From contig NZ_CP026692.1 of NCBI RefSeq assembly GCF_002949795.1, forward strand, positions 310,001-374,000: a stretch of 64,000 nt of DNA, given 5' to 3'. Source of the DNA: Nostoc sp. 'Lobaria pulmonaria (5183) cyanobiont' (lineage in GTDB: Bacteria > Cyanobacteriota > Cyanobacteriia > Cyanobacteriales > Nostocaceae). Under the pieces are notes generated by a model that worked only from the letters and a program-made list of their open reading frames with translations, did not search any database and was not told the DNA's origin. Each line of letters begins with the position of its first letter. The first letter of the stretch is position 1. Below, one piece after another: positions 37,901 through 47,064 of the stretch. Made by a program: the position numbers and the translations under genes.

Positions 37901-38181
37901 AAATAGAAAAGGTTGGCATTAACGATAACTTCTTTGAGCTAGGTGGACATTCATTATTAATAGTTCAGGTTCATAGCCAACTGCGGGAAATATTTCAAAA
38001 AGATTTATTAATACTCGATTTATTTAGATATCCGACTATCAGTTCTTTAGCTGAGTTTATCAATCTAGCCAACAGCAAACAATCATCAAATTCTTATCAA
38101 ACTGATGTTAGAACTCAACAGTTGCAGGAAGGTAAAACTCGAATGAAACAATTTCTGAAAGTCAGTAAGAGAGTGAAATAA
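34933..38181 (+). CDS. NRPS: C-A(Gly)-PCP
   Basis: This is a single-module synthetase of about 1082 residues. I prefer ATG 34933, which has AGGAG ten bases upstream, over ATG 34900, which has none. The condensation domain opens with ENFYPLSPMQQGILYHSL and has SHHHLLLDGWS near 145. Both are features of domains that take a D-configured donor, which agrees with the epimerase ending the previous gene. The A domain has TSGSTGKPKG near 619 and pocket code DILQLGMIWK, a Gly-type code. The PCP is FFELGGHSLLIVQ near 1004, followed by a 70-residue basic tail (GKTRMKQFLKVSKRVK) that may dock with the next partner. Confidence 0.93.
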   Translation: MTVKNKNIENFYPLSPMQQGILYHSLAAPKSGNYFEQFSWTLQGKLNIPAFHRAWHYVVERHSILRTCFVWEGLKEPVQVVHGQVTLPWQEYNWQHLSPDEQQQKLEVFLESDRSGGFELTQPPLMRFTLVQLSDTSYNFIWSHHHLLLDGWSVALIFKEVLACYKAFSNGEDVYLEPIRSYRDYIVWLQQQNLSEAETFWQQALKGFTAPTQLWTDQKARKSLTPEDDYTQQKIQLSAVTTAALQSVAQQHQLTLNTLVQGAWALLLSRYSGQEDVVFGAVGSGRPATLAKAESMVGLFINTLPIRVKISSEEFLLPWLQKIQTQLVEARQYEYSPLVKVQGWSEVPKGLALFDNIVVFENYPVDASVQQRDVNFKIEDFSSFERTNYPITLTVIPGEKLSLQIACDDSDRFDTITRILGHLQTLLEGMVTNPQQRLSELPLLTEVEQHQLLHEWNNTQTEYPQDRCIHELFEAQVERTPDVIAVVFEDQQLTYGELNQRANQLAHYLRSLGVKPEVLVGICVERSLYMIIGLLAILKAGGAYIPLDPSYPKERLEFILEDTQAPVLLTQASLVAALPQQNAQVVCLDINWHLIAQQRQDNLFCQLTTDNLAYTIYTSGSTGKPKGVQIPHIALSNFFFAMQQSPGITKEDTLLAVTTYSFDIAALELFLPIIVGSRLVITSREVTWDGTQLSAMLTDSQATVMQATPATWQLLLAAGWDGNYQLKILCGGEALPGHLANQLRQRCHSLWNMYGPTETTIWSAASLVETVNNTVLISHPIANTQLYILDQYHQLVPVGIPGELHIGGEGLARGYFHRPDLTAEKFIPHPFSEQPSARLYKTGDLARYLPNGDIEYISRIDNQVKIRGFRIETGEIEATLTQYPTIKEAVVVVREDMSGDKQLVAYVVSEQELTLKISELRSFLRDKIPDYMIPAAFVSMKALPLTPNGKVDRQSLPIPDNLRPQLETTYIKPQNDLETSIAMVWQKTLKIEKVGINDNFFELGGHSLLIVQVHSQLREIFQKDLLILDLFRYPTISSLAEFINLANSKQSSNSYQTDVRTQQLQEGKTRMKQFLKVSKRVK

Positions 38182-38367
38182 AGTCACATCGGGAACCATG
38201 CTTAAGGATAGATCGTTATGTAAATATTTTTGTAAAGAATAAATGATAAAGACTTGCAATTGGTGAGCCATTTCCTGTAAGATTTATTCTCGAAATCATA
38301 GTAAAGTAAGTCATAAATACTACTGACACTGATTTTCTATAGTATAGCCAAGTGTATAGAGTAGCCA

Positions 38368-41067
38368 ATGAAACCAAAGCAGTTATCGCAAATTTTATTA
38401 TTAACAAGTTCGGTTTGGCTTTTTTGTGCAATGAGCGTAACGGCTCAAGAAATAGCAAAGTCACAAATACAGAGTAAATCTATTGCATCCTTGCTACGTA
38501 AATCCCGAATAATTAGAGAGATTACCCAACTCAATCAGATAGAGCTTCCTAATACTAGTGCCAGAATGCTAGTACAGTCACCAGCACCAAATGTTCCCCC
38601 TTATCAAGAGAAGATTGAGGGGGGTGTAATCCAAGTGACGGGAGTGCAAGCTAAACCTACCCAGAAAGGTGTGGAGGTAATTTTACAGACGACTGGTGGA
38701 GACAAACTGCAAATTACAAATCGCAGTGCTGAGAATAACTTTATCGCTGATATACCTAATGCTCAATTGCGTTTACCTAATGGTGATGCTTTCACATTCC
38801 GTTCGCAAAAGCCAGCTGAGGGTATTACTGTGATAACCGTTACAAACCTTGATGCTAATACTATCAGGGTGACAGTGGCGGGTGAATCAGGATTGCCAAC
38901 TGTTGAGTTATTTGACAGTGATGAAGGATTGATTTTTGGTTTGACACCTGCTGCAACAGCAATGCAACCACCACAGCAGCCTGAAGGTGAACAGCCAACG
39001 AGTGAAACACCGCAGGAGAAACCATCAGTCCAGGAAGATGAGCCGATTGAGTTGGTGGTGACGGGAGAGCAAGATGGGTATCGCGTCCCGAATGCCAGCA
39101 CTGCAACGAAAACAGACACCCCCCTGCGTGACATTCCCCAATCGATTCAAGTCGTCCCGCAGCAGGTGATTCGCGATCAGCAAGCGACCCGTATAGAAGA
39201 TGCTCTCAAAAATGTCCCTGGTGTTACTCAAAGGAGCGGGCTTTATTCCTCGGCAACTAATTTTACAATTCGTGGCTTTGATGCGAGTGACTCAGGGAAT
39301 GTTCTCAGGGATGGGTTGTTTGATTCGGCGGGCGGTGTGACTGGGCAAGGGTTCGGAACCGACCTATTTAATATTGATAGAGTAGAAGTTCTTAAAGGTC
39401 CAGCTTCAGTGCTGTATGGTTCTGCTGCTCCAGGTGGAACAGTTAATCTTGTCACTAAGAAGCCACTTCGTGACCCTTTTTACCAGGTAGAGGCAACGAT
39501 CGGAAATTATGATTTCTACAGTGGAAGGGTTGATTTATCAGGACCCTTAAATGATTCTAAATCAGTTCTCTACAGACTAAATGTCGGCTACGAGAACTCT
39601 GGTAGTTTTATCAATTTTTTTGATAGACAATCCCTGAGTATTTCACCTAGCCTGAGTTTTAGGCTTGGCGATCGCACCAACTTAACGTTACAGGGAGAGT
39701 ATGCCAGCATTGATGCTGGATCGTATGTCGGTCTACCGACTGTCGGCACTGTTTTTCCCAATCCAAATGGTAAAATTCCCCGCAGTTTCAACTCTGGTGA
39801 ACCTAGTGACTTTGTCCGCACAGAGAACAGTAGAGTTGGGTACAGATTAGAACATCAATTCAGCGACAATTGGTCGCTACGCAACGCCTTCCAAGTAAAA
39901 TTTTCGACACTTGATGTAGACGCTGTTGTTGCTAGAAGCCTGGATTCTGATAATCGAACCCTCAATCGTATTCGTGTAACTAATGAAGGTGATGGCGAAA
40001 CCTATATCTTGACAACAGACCTGATTGGGAATTTCTCTACTGGCTCAATCAAACACCAATTGCTCGTTGGGTTTGATTGGAATAGTGATAATACAACATA
40101 TACACGAAGGAGCAGGGGGACGGGGGTTCCGTCACTTGATATATTTGACCCTATCTATAATCAACCGCAAGCAGAAGAACCTTTTGAAATCGACTTTAGC
40201 AGTAATTACGGAAGCGATTCACTTGGGATTTATATTCAAGATATAGTGAGCCTAACAAGCAATCTGAAATTGCTACTGGGTTTGCGCTACGACACTCAGG
40301 ACTACAACTTTCGGGATCTGACTAGTGATTTCAGATATAGTCAAGCTGATAGTGCATTCTCCCCACGAGTCGGCATCGTTTATCAGCCCATACCACCAAT
40401 TTCACTCTATGCCAGTTATGCCCGTTCCTTTACCCCAAGCCTATTTGGAAATTCAGTCGATGGGCGTCCATTTAAACCAGGGCGAGGAACTCAATATGAA
40501 GTGGGAGTGAAAGCAGATTTAAGCAACCGACTTTCAGCCACCCTTGCCTTCTATGACTTGACCCGCACTAACGTTTCAACCGATGACCCAAACAATTTGG
40601 GCTTCTCGATTCAAACGGGTGAACAACGCAGCCGAGGCATTGAATTTAATATTGGGGGTGAAATCTTACCGGGATTGAATGTTATTGCAGGCTATTCTTA
40701 CATTGATGCCCAAATCACTAAAGACAACGTCTTTCCTGTGGGTAATCGTTTGAATGATGTCCCATACAATTCGTTCAACCTCTGGACAACCTATCAAATT
40801 CAACAGGGTTCACTGCAAGGCTTGGGGTTTGGCCTGGGATTATTCTATGTAGGGGAGCGCCAAGGAGATTTAGACAATACTCCGACCTATGTGTTACCCA
40901 GCTACTTCCGCACCGATGCCGCAATTTTTTACCAACGAGGTCGATATCGGGCTGCGCTCAACTTCACGAACTTATTCAACGTGAACTATTTTGAAGGCAT
41001 TGGTGATTTTGAGCTAATTGCCGGCGCACCATTCACGGTTCGGGGAACCATTTCTTGGGAATTTTGA
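38368..41067 (+). CDS. TonB-dependent siderophore-type receptor with AMIN domain
   Basis: This 899-residue outer-membrane receptor has a signal peptide (residues 1-27, ILLLTSSVWLFCAMSVTAQE). An AMIN domain follows at about 85-195 (VIQVTGVQAKPTQKGVEVIL), then a Pro/Gln-rich linker. The plug is at about 240-370 (DIPQSIQVVPQQVIRDQQAT, ALKNVPGVTQRSG, IDRVEVLKGPASVLYGSAAP, GGTVNLVTKKP). The rest is a 22-strand-type beta-barrel ending in aromatic WEF. The RIEDALKNVPGV and VEVLKGPASVLYG words are those of ferric-siderophore receptors. It lies inside the assembly line between an NRPS and a PKS gene in the same direction, strong circumstantial evidence that the product is, or resembles, an iron chelator. 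It could alternatively import a foreign siderophore. Confidence 0.93.
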   Translation: MKPKQLSQILLLTSSVWLFCAMSVTAQEIAKSQIQSKSIASLLRKSRIIREITQLNQIELPNTSARMLVQSPAPNVPPYQEKIEGGVIQVTGVQAKPTQKGVEVILQTTGGDKLQITNRSAENNFIADIPNAQLRLPNGDAFTFRSQKPAEGITVITVTNLDANTIRVTVAGESGLPTVELFDSDEGLIFGLTPAATAMQPPQQPEGEQPTSETPQEKPSVQEDEPIELVVTGEQDGYRVPNASTATKTDTPLRDIPQSIQVVPQQVIRDQQATRIEDALKNVPGVTQRSGLYSSATNFTIRGFDASDSGNVLRDGLFDSAGGVTGQGFGTDLFNIDRVEVLKGPASVLYGSAAPGGTVNLVTKKPLRDPFYQVEATIGNYDFYSGRVDLSGPLNDSKSVLYRLNVGYENSGSFINFFDRQSLSISPSLSFRLGDRTNLTLQGEYASIDAGSYVGLPTVGTVFPNPNGKIPRSFNSGEPSDFVRTENSRVGYRLEHQFSDNWSLRNAFQVKFSTLDVDAVVARSLDSDNRTLNRIRVTNEGDGETYILTTDLIGNFSTGSIKHQLLVGFDWNSDNTTYTRRSRGTGVPSLDIFDPIYNQPQAEEPFEIDFSSNYGSDSLGIYIQDIVSLTSNLKLLLGLRYDTQDYNFRDLTSDFRYSQADSAFSPRVGIVYQPIPPISLYASYARSFTPSLFGNSVDGRPFKPGRGTQYEVGVKADLSNRLSATLAFYDLTRTNVSTDDPNNLGFSIQTGEQRSRGIEFNIGGEILPGLNVIAGYSYIDAQITKDNVFPVGNRLNDVPYNSFNLWTTYQIQQGSLQGLGFGLGLFYVGERQGDLDNTPTYVLPSYFRTDAAIFYQRGRYRAALNFTNLFNVNYFEGIGDFELIAGAPFTVRGTISWEF

Positions 41068-41068
41068 C

Positions 41069-41092
41069 CTTGATAATCAAGCATTATTTTTT
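41069..41092 (+). terminator. Weak terminator candidate after the receptor gene
   Basis: CTTGA-taa-TCAAG (41069-41081) is followed by CATTATTTTTT. The stem is only five base pairs, so at best it gives partial termination before the second PKS gene. Confidence 0.3.
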
Positions 41093-41171
41093 CATAAAAC
41101 TGATACTAGAACCGAATAACAAGGGTCGTATCAAACAGTTTCTAATAACTCAGTAAGAGAATTAAAGACAA

Positions 41172-44100
41172 ATGAGTACTTATCTAGAGTGCAATTTTAA
41201 TGGCTTAGAAATAGCAATTATTGGCATGACAGGTCGTTTTCCTGGTGCCAAAAATATTGAGAAATTTTGGCAAAATCTACGTGATGGTATAGAATCTATA
41301 TTCTCTTTGTCAGATGAAGAACTCAAATCTTCAGGAATAGACATTATCAATATAAATGATAATTATGTTAAAGCGGCAGCTATATTAGAAGAAATAGAAC
41401 TATTTGATGCTTCCTTTTTTGGATTCAATCCCAGAGAAGCTGAAGTTATCGATCCTCAACAGCGTATTTTCTTGGAATGTGCTTGGTCAGCTTTAGAAAA
41501 TGCTGGATATGATTCTAAACAGTATCAAGGTTCGATTGGAGTTTATGCTGGTACAGGAATTAGTAATTATTTAATTAATCTTTATTCCAATCAGAATATC
41601 AGAAATTCTATTGATCCTCAACAGCTTATTTTTGCAAATGACAAAGATTTCCTCACAACAAGAGTATCTTATAAATTAGAGCTAGAAGGTCCTTCTGTAG
41701 ATGTTCAAACGGCCTGTTCAACTTCATTAGTCGCTGTACATTTAGCCTGCCGAAGTTTACTGAGTGGGGAATGTGATATTGCCTTAGCTGGTGGTGTTGC
41801 AATCAACCCATCACAAAAATCTGGATATTCTTATCAAGAAGGTGGGATTTTATCTCCAGATGGTCATTGCCGTGCCTTTGATGCTAAAGGGCGAGGAACT
41901 GTTTTTGGTAGTGGTGTAGGCATTGTAGTTTTAAAGCGATTAGAAGATGCTCTGGCTGATGGAGATTGCATCCATGCTGTCATAAAAGGTTCAGCTATTA
42001 ATAACGACGGCGCTCTCAAAGTTAGCTACACAGCACCTCGTATCGATACCCAAGCAAAGGTAATTAGAACAGCTCAAACAATTGCTGAAGTTGACCCAGA
42101 GACTATTACCTACATTGAGGCACACGGAACAGGAACATCTTTAGGAGATCCGATTGAAATTGCAGCACTAACGCAAGCTTTTCGTGCGGGCACTCAGAAG
42201 AAAGGATTCTGTGCTATTGGTTCTGTCAAGACAAATATTGGACACCTTGATACTACAGCAGGTGTTACAGGCTTAATCAAAACAGTTTTAGCCCTTAAAA
42301 ACAAGCAAATACCACCGAGCTTGCATTTTCAGCAGCCCAATCCTCAGATTGATTTCGATAACAGTCCTTTTTACGTTAATACAACACTTTCAGAGTGGAA
42401 AACTAACGCCACTCCCCGCCGTGCTGGAGTAAGTTCATTCGGTATTGGTGGAACCAATGCTCATGTGATTCTAGAAGAAGCTCCACCTACTCAACCTTCT
42501 GGTCTTTCTCGCCCTTGGCAGTTGTTATTACTTTCTGCGAAAACTGAATCAGCATTAGAAACTGCCACCAAAAATCTAGTTACTCATCTCAAACAGCATC
42601 CTGAGTTAAACTTGGCTGATATTGCATATACTCTACAGGTTGGTCGGCGAGCATTTGAGCATCGTTGTATGCTAGTGTGCCAGGATTATGAGGATGCGGT
42701 TACAGTTCTGGAAAATTTAGATTCACAAAGAACATTTACCCACTTCCAAGAACCTTGCAATAGACAAATTGTGTTTATGTTTCCTGGTCAAGGTTCACAG
42801 TATGTAAACATGGGAAGAGATTTATATGAGAGTGAGCCAGTATTTCGGACACATATAGACGATTGCTGTGAAATCCTCAAATCTCATCTTGGTATTGACT
42901 TACGCACAATCTTATATCCAGATGAAGGGAAGAAAGAAGTTGCGACACCACAACTGCAACAAACTCAGATTACTCAGCCTGCTCTGTTTGTAATTGAGTA
43001 TGCCCTAGCTCAGTTGTGGATAGCGTGGGGTATATCTCCTGTGGCAATGATTGGTCATAGTATTGGAGAGTATGTAGCTGCTTGTTTGGCGGGTGTGTTT
43101 TCTCTAGAAGATGCTCTCACTCTGGTTGCTACTCGTGGACGACTCATGCAACAGATTCCATCTGGTGCCATGCTTTCGGTTGCACTTTCTGAGAAAGCAA
43201 TAAAATCTTATCTTGATGAAAATCTTTCTCTGGCGGCAATTAATGCACCTTCTTTGTGTGTGGTATCAGGTTCGGAAGAATCAATAGACCAATTGCAACA
43301 AGAACTACAATCCGCAGGTGTCAGTTGTAGACGTTTGTATACGAACCATGCCTTTCATTCCCAAATGATGGATTCTATTTTGGAAGTATTTACTGAGCAA
43401 ATTAAAAAAGTTAATTTAAATCCTCCTAAAATTCCTTTTATCTCCAACCTTACAGGAACATGGATTAGCACATCTGAAGCAACTAATCCCAGCTATTGGA
43501 CAAGGCACTTAAGGCACACAGTACGCTTTGCTATGGGTATTGCTGAGTTGATTAAAGATTCAAAGCAAGTATTATTGGAAGTTGGTCCAGGTAGAACATT
43601 AAATACTTTTGCCAAACAACAAACTGATGATGCAATAGTTTTGAGTTCAATGCGTCATCCAAAAGACCAACAGTCGGACGTAGCGTTTTTACTAAACACC
43701 TTAGGCAGACTCTGGCTAGCAGGGGTACAGGTAGATTGGTATTACTTTTATAGTCAGGAACAACGTCACCGTATTCCATTACCTACCTATCCATTTGAGA
43801 GACAAAGATACTGGATAGAAGCACCATCGGAATTTACCCCTGTAAATACATCTCAAGAATTGTTAGGCAGAAAGCCGAATATTGCTGATTGGTTCTATAC
43901 TCCTTCTTGGGAACGAGATATACCACTTGAGTATATTGATGCTCAAAAACAAGAAAAGCAAAAAGCCTGCTGGTTAATTTTTATTGATACTGATGGAATA
44001 GGTTCACAAATTGCCGAACGACTAAAACAAGAAGATCAAGATTTCATCACTATAAGTGTGGGTCAACAATTCAGCCAACTTAGTTCTCATGCATATACCA

Positions 44101-45842
44101 TTAATCCCCAAAAACAAGATGACTATGACGCTTTGCTTCAAGCTCTTCGTTTGCAAGATTTAACTCCAAATCTAATTGCTCATTTGTGGGGCATTACATT
44201 GAATGCTAAACCACAAAGCAATAAGCTAAACGAAGACACGCCAAGCATTGCAGATTTTGAGAATTATCAGTTTCTGTCATTTTATAGTTTGCTATTCTTA
44301 GCACAAGCACTTGGAAAACATAATATTACTACTCCTATCCAAATCACTGTTGTCACTAACAAGATGCAAGATGTTATTGGTGACGAACAAATGTGTCCAG
44401 AAAAAGCGACTGTCTTAGGACCATGTATAGTGATTCCACAGGAGTATCCGAATATCGTCTGCCGTAGCATTGATGTTGTTATCCCAGAATTAAAAACATG
44501 GCAAGCTGATAAGTTAGTAAACCAGCTAATAGCAGAATTAAAAACACTACCAAATAACCTAATTATTGCCTATCGCGGTGGTAATCGATGGATTCAAACC
44601 TTTAAGGCTGTTTGCTTGGATAAAGCCATTAAAGAAAGAACACGATTAAAAAAAGAGGGAATATACTTAATCGCAGGTGATTTAATAGAAGGTCTAGGTT
44701 TAGTTTTTGCGGAGTATCTAGCTCAGGCAATACAAGCTAAACTAATTTTAATTGAAAATTCAAATCTGCCCGAAAAAAATGAGTGGGAACAATGGTTAAC
44801 AACTCATAATGAACAGGATAATGTTAGTTCTGGCATTAGAAAAATACAAGCTTTAGAGAAATCAGGAATAGAATTTCTCATAATGAAAGCTGATATGGCT
44901 AATGAAAAACAAATGTTGGCAGCGATAAATCAAGCATATAAGCATTTTGGTGTAATTCATGGAGTGTTTTATGTACCAGAAATTGCTGCTAAGTCAGCTA
45001 ACTTAATGCAAGATATATGCCAAGCTGACTGTGAGTTACAATTTAAATCAAAAGTGTGTGAATTATTGGTATTAGACGAAGTTTTGCAAGGAAAAAAAAT
45101 TGATTTTTGTCTTGTACAATCCTCTCTATCAACAATTTTAGGAGGATTAGGTTTAGTTGCTTATTCAGCAGCCTATCATTTCATCGATACCTTTGTTCGC
45201 CAAAAAAACCAAACTAGCTCTATTCCTTGGTTTACTATTAATAGACAAGCATTTCACTCTAGTTCAGAACAAGAACAGGAAGTTGCATTAACAGAATTGG
45301 CAATGACGCCAAAAGAAGTCTGGGAATCTTTTGAGCTAGTTTTATCTATGGGTTCGACAGGACAAGTAGTCGTGTCAACAGGAGATTTACAAGCTAGGCT
45401 TGAACAAGCATTTAGATATAAATCTCTCCAAGAGCTAGATAATTATAATCAATCTCTGCAAGCGGATTCTTTAAAGTCTTACTCCAGACCGAGATTACAA
45501 ACAACGTACATAGCTCCTAGCAATGAGATTGAACAAAGAATAGCAAACGTTTGGCAAGAGATTCTTGGTGTTGAGCAGATTGGTGTTCATGATAATTTCT
45601 TTGAGTTGGGAGGACACTCATTGCTAGCTGTTCAGGTTACTTCTCGTCTGCGAGAGATTTTTCAAGTGGAATTACCCCTACAAACTATTCTTTTTGATGC
45701 TCCTACTGTAGCTGGACTTGCTAACGTCATTAGTGCCCGTCAACCGCAGCAAGAAGACACCCAAGAAATTGCAGCTTTATTACAAGAAATAAAAAGTCTT
45801 TCGCTAGAAGAAATTCAACAAGAGATAGCGACAGATTCTTAG
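41172..45842 (+). CDS. Type I PKS: KS-AT-(degenerate KR)-ACP
   Basis: This 1556-residue single module has an intact KS (VQTACSTSLVAVHLACR near 181, IEAHGTGT, GSVKTNIGHLD). The AT is canonical malonyl-type (MFPGQGSQYVNMGRDLY, MIGHSIGEYVAA near 628, HAFHSQMMD). The KR-like region is damaged at three sites: the NADPH motif is IAGDLIEGLG instead of TGGxGGVG, LILTGRS is LILIENS, and the catalytic Asn position of YxxxN is Tyr (VAYSAAYHFID). The beta-keto group therefore probably survives. There is no DH, ER or MT. The ACP is FFELGGHSLLAVQV near 1480, and a C-terminal helix (LLQEIKSLSLEEIQQEIAT) looks like a docking element. A luciferase-like monooxygenase gene follows directly, making alpha-oxidation of this unit plausible. 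Confidence 0.92.
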   Translation: MSTYLECNFNGLEIAIIGMTGRFPGAKNIEKFWQNLRDGIESIFSLSDEELKSSGIDIININDNYVKAAAILEEIELFDASFFGFNPREAEVIDPQQRIFLECAWSALENAGYDSKQYQGSIGVYAGTGISNYLINLYSNQNIRNSIDPQQLIFANDKDFLTTRVSYKLELEGPSVDVQTACSTSLVAVHLACRSLLSGECDIALAGGVAINPSQKSGYSYQEGGILSPDGHCRAFDAKGRGTVFGSGVGIVVLKRLEDALADGDCIHAVIKGSAINNDGALKVSYTAPRIDTQAKVIRTAQTIAEVDPETITYIEAHGTGTSLGDPIEIAALTQAFRAGTQKKGFCAIGSVKTNIGHLDTTAGVTGLIKTVLALKNKQIPPSLHFQQPNPQIDFDNSPFYVNTTLSEWKTNATPRRAGVSSFGIGGTNAHVILEEAPPTQPSGLSRPWQLLLLSAKTESALETATKNLVTHLKQHPELNLADIAYTLQVGRRAFEHRCMLVCQDYEDAVTVLENLDSQRTFTHFQEPCNRQIVFMFPGQGSQYVNMGRDLYESEPVFRTHIDDCCEILKSHLGIDLRTILYPDEGKKEVATPQLQQTQITQPALFVIEYALAQLWIAWGISPVAMIGHSIGEYVAACLAGVFSLEDALTLVATRGRLMQQIPSGAMLSVALSEKAIKSYLDENLSLAAINAPSLCVVSGSEESIDQLQQELQSAGVSCRRLYTNHAFHSQMMDSILEVFTEQIKKVNLNPPKIPFISNLTGTWISTSEATNPSYWTRHLRHTVRFAMGIAELIKDSKQVLLEVGPGRTLNTFAKQQTDDAIVLSSMRHPKDQQSDVAFLLNTLGRLWLAGVQVDWYYFYSQEQRHRIPLPTYPFERQRYWIEAPSEFTPVNTSQELLGRKPNIADWFYTPSWERDIPLEYIDAQKQEKQKACWLIFIDTDGIGSQIAERLKQEDQDFITISVGQQFSQLSSHAYTINPQKQDDYDALLQALRLQDLTPNLIAHLWGITLNAKPQSNKLNEDTPSIADFENYQFLSFYSLLFLAQALGKHNITTPIQITVVTNKMQDVIGDEQMCPEKATVLGPCIVIPQEYPNIVCRSIDVVIPELKTWQADKLVNQLIAELKTLPNNLIIAYRGGNRWIQTFKAVCLDKAIKERTRLKKEGIYLIAGDLIEGLGLVFAEYLAQAIQAKLILIENSNLPEKNEWEQWLTTHNEQDNVSSGIRKIQALEKSGIEFLIMKADMANEKQMLAAINQAYKHFGVIHGVFYVPEIAAKSANLMQDICQADCELQFKSKVCELLVLDEVLQGKKIDFCLVQSSLSTILGGLGLVAYSAAYHFIDTFVRQKNQTSSIPWFTINRQAFHSSSEQEQEVALTELAMTPKEVWESFELVLSMGSTGQVVVSTGDLQARLEQAFRYKSLQELDNYNQSLQADSLKSYSRPRLQTTYIAPSNEIEQRIANVWQEILGVEQIGVHDNFFELGGHSLLAVQVTSRLREIFQVELPLQTILFDAPTVAGLANVISARQPQQEDTQEIAALLQEIKSLSLEEIQQEIATDS

Positions 45843-45938
45843 TAAATTTCACCGTTTAAAGAGTCGTAACTTTTTAATATGACGAACAAAAACATTAGAG
45901 ATTGAATAATTGTTCTGTATAAAATTAGGAGTTGAAAA

Positions 45939-47009
45939 ATGGAATTTAGTTTATTTTATTTTTCTGGAGATGGTTCAAAAATTGAAAGTAACAAGTATAA
46001 TTTATTAATAGAAAGTGCAAAATTTGCAGATAAAAATAATTTCTCTGCTGTTTGGACTCCAGAGAGGCATTTTCACGCGTTTGGAGGACTTTATCCTAGC
46101 CCATCCTTAACTTGTACAGCACTGGCAATGGTTACCAAGCAAATTCAATTGCGCGCTGGTAGTGTTGTTATGCCACTTCATAATCCAGCACGAGTAGCTG
46201 AAGAGTGGTCTGTAGTTGATAATCTTTCAAATGGTAGAGTTGCAATTGGTTTTGCATCAGGTTGGACGATAGATGACTTTGTACTTTCTACTGAAAGTCA
46301 TGCCAACCGTAAAGAAACGATGTGGCGTGGAATTCAGACAGTCCAAAAGCTTTGGGAAGGTGAACAAGTTGAACTCAAAGATGCGACTGGAAAAAGTTTC
46401 AATGTGAAAACTTTCCCACGACCAATACAGCCCAAGCTACCGACTTGGATTGTGTGTCAATCTTCAGCGACATTTATTGAAGCTGGCAAAATTGGTGCTA
46501 ATATACTCACTTCTCTATTAGGAGCAACTTTAGAGGAAGTTGCTCCACAAATATCATTATATCGCCAATCGTTGGAACAACATGGTTATGACCCTAATGC
46601 AGGGAAAGTAGCAATGATGATACATACATTTTTAGGAGAAGATTTTGACACGATAAAAGAAGCAGCGAGAGAACCTTTTTATAATTACCTGAAAACCCAC
46701 ATAGAGCTATTAGAAAACTTAGCAAAGAATGCTGGAATTAATGTAGATTTAAAAAAGTTCACAGAAGCAGATATGAATAGCCTTTTGCGGTTTGCCTATG
46801 AAGGTTGGCTGAAAGGAAGAACTTTGATTGGGTCAAAAACAACTTGTATGGAAATGATTGAGCGTCTAAAGAACGCTGGTGTTGATGAAGTCGCTTGTCT
46901 GATTGACTTCAATGATAATTTTGATGATGTAATGACAAGCTTACCTTATCTAAAAGATTTGAAGAATATGTGTAATCTTGAAAAAGAAAAAATGATGTCA
47001 CTATCTTAA
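45939..47009 (+). CDS. MupA/Atu3671-type FMN luciferase-like monooxygenase
   Basis: This 356-residue flavin-dependent monooxygenase has a TIM-barrel start MEFSLFYFSGDG and then NFSAVWTPERHFHAFGGLYP. Next come IQLRAGSVVMPLHNPARVAE, NGRVAIGFASGWTIDDFVL and a C-terminal EMIERLKNAGVDEVACLIDF. This subfamily is found almost only in NRPS/PKS clusters, either fused or free-standing. MupA of mupirocin is assigned an alpha-hydroxylation. Lying between a PKS with a dead ketoreductase and an NRPS, it could hydroxylate the alpha carbon of a beta-ketoacyl intermediate, giving an alpha-hydroxy-beta-keto unit able to bind iron. It needs reduced flavin from another enzyme; none is encoded nearby. Confidence 0.9.
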   Translation: MEFSLFYFSGDGSKIESNKYNLLIESAKFADKNNFSAVWTPERHFHAFGGLYPSPSLTCTALAMVTKQIQLRAGSVVMPLHNPARVAEEWSVVDNLSNGRVAIGFASGWTIDDFVLSTESHANRKETMWRGIQTVQKLWEGEQVELKDATGKSFNVKTFPRPIQPKLPTWIVCQSSATFIEAGKIGANILTSLLGATLEEVAPQISLYRQSLEQHGYDPNAGKVAMMIHTFLGEDFDTIKEAAREPFYNYLKTHIELLENLAKNAGINVDLKKFTEADMNSLLRFAYEGWLKGRTLIGSKTTCMEMIERLKNAGVDEVACLIDFNDNFDDVMTSLPYLKDLKNMCNLEKEKMMSLS

Positions 47010-47064
47010 GTGTTATTGAACTTAAATTCTTTTTTGAGCATAAGTTATTGTGGAGATTATAGTA

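Noticed and set aside
41172..45842. Fully reducing or hydroxyl-forming second PKS module
   Set aside because: The KR cofactor motif and catalytic Asn are lost and no DH or ER is present, so a hydroxyl or reduced product is not supported.
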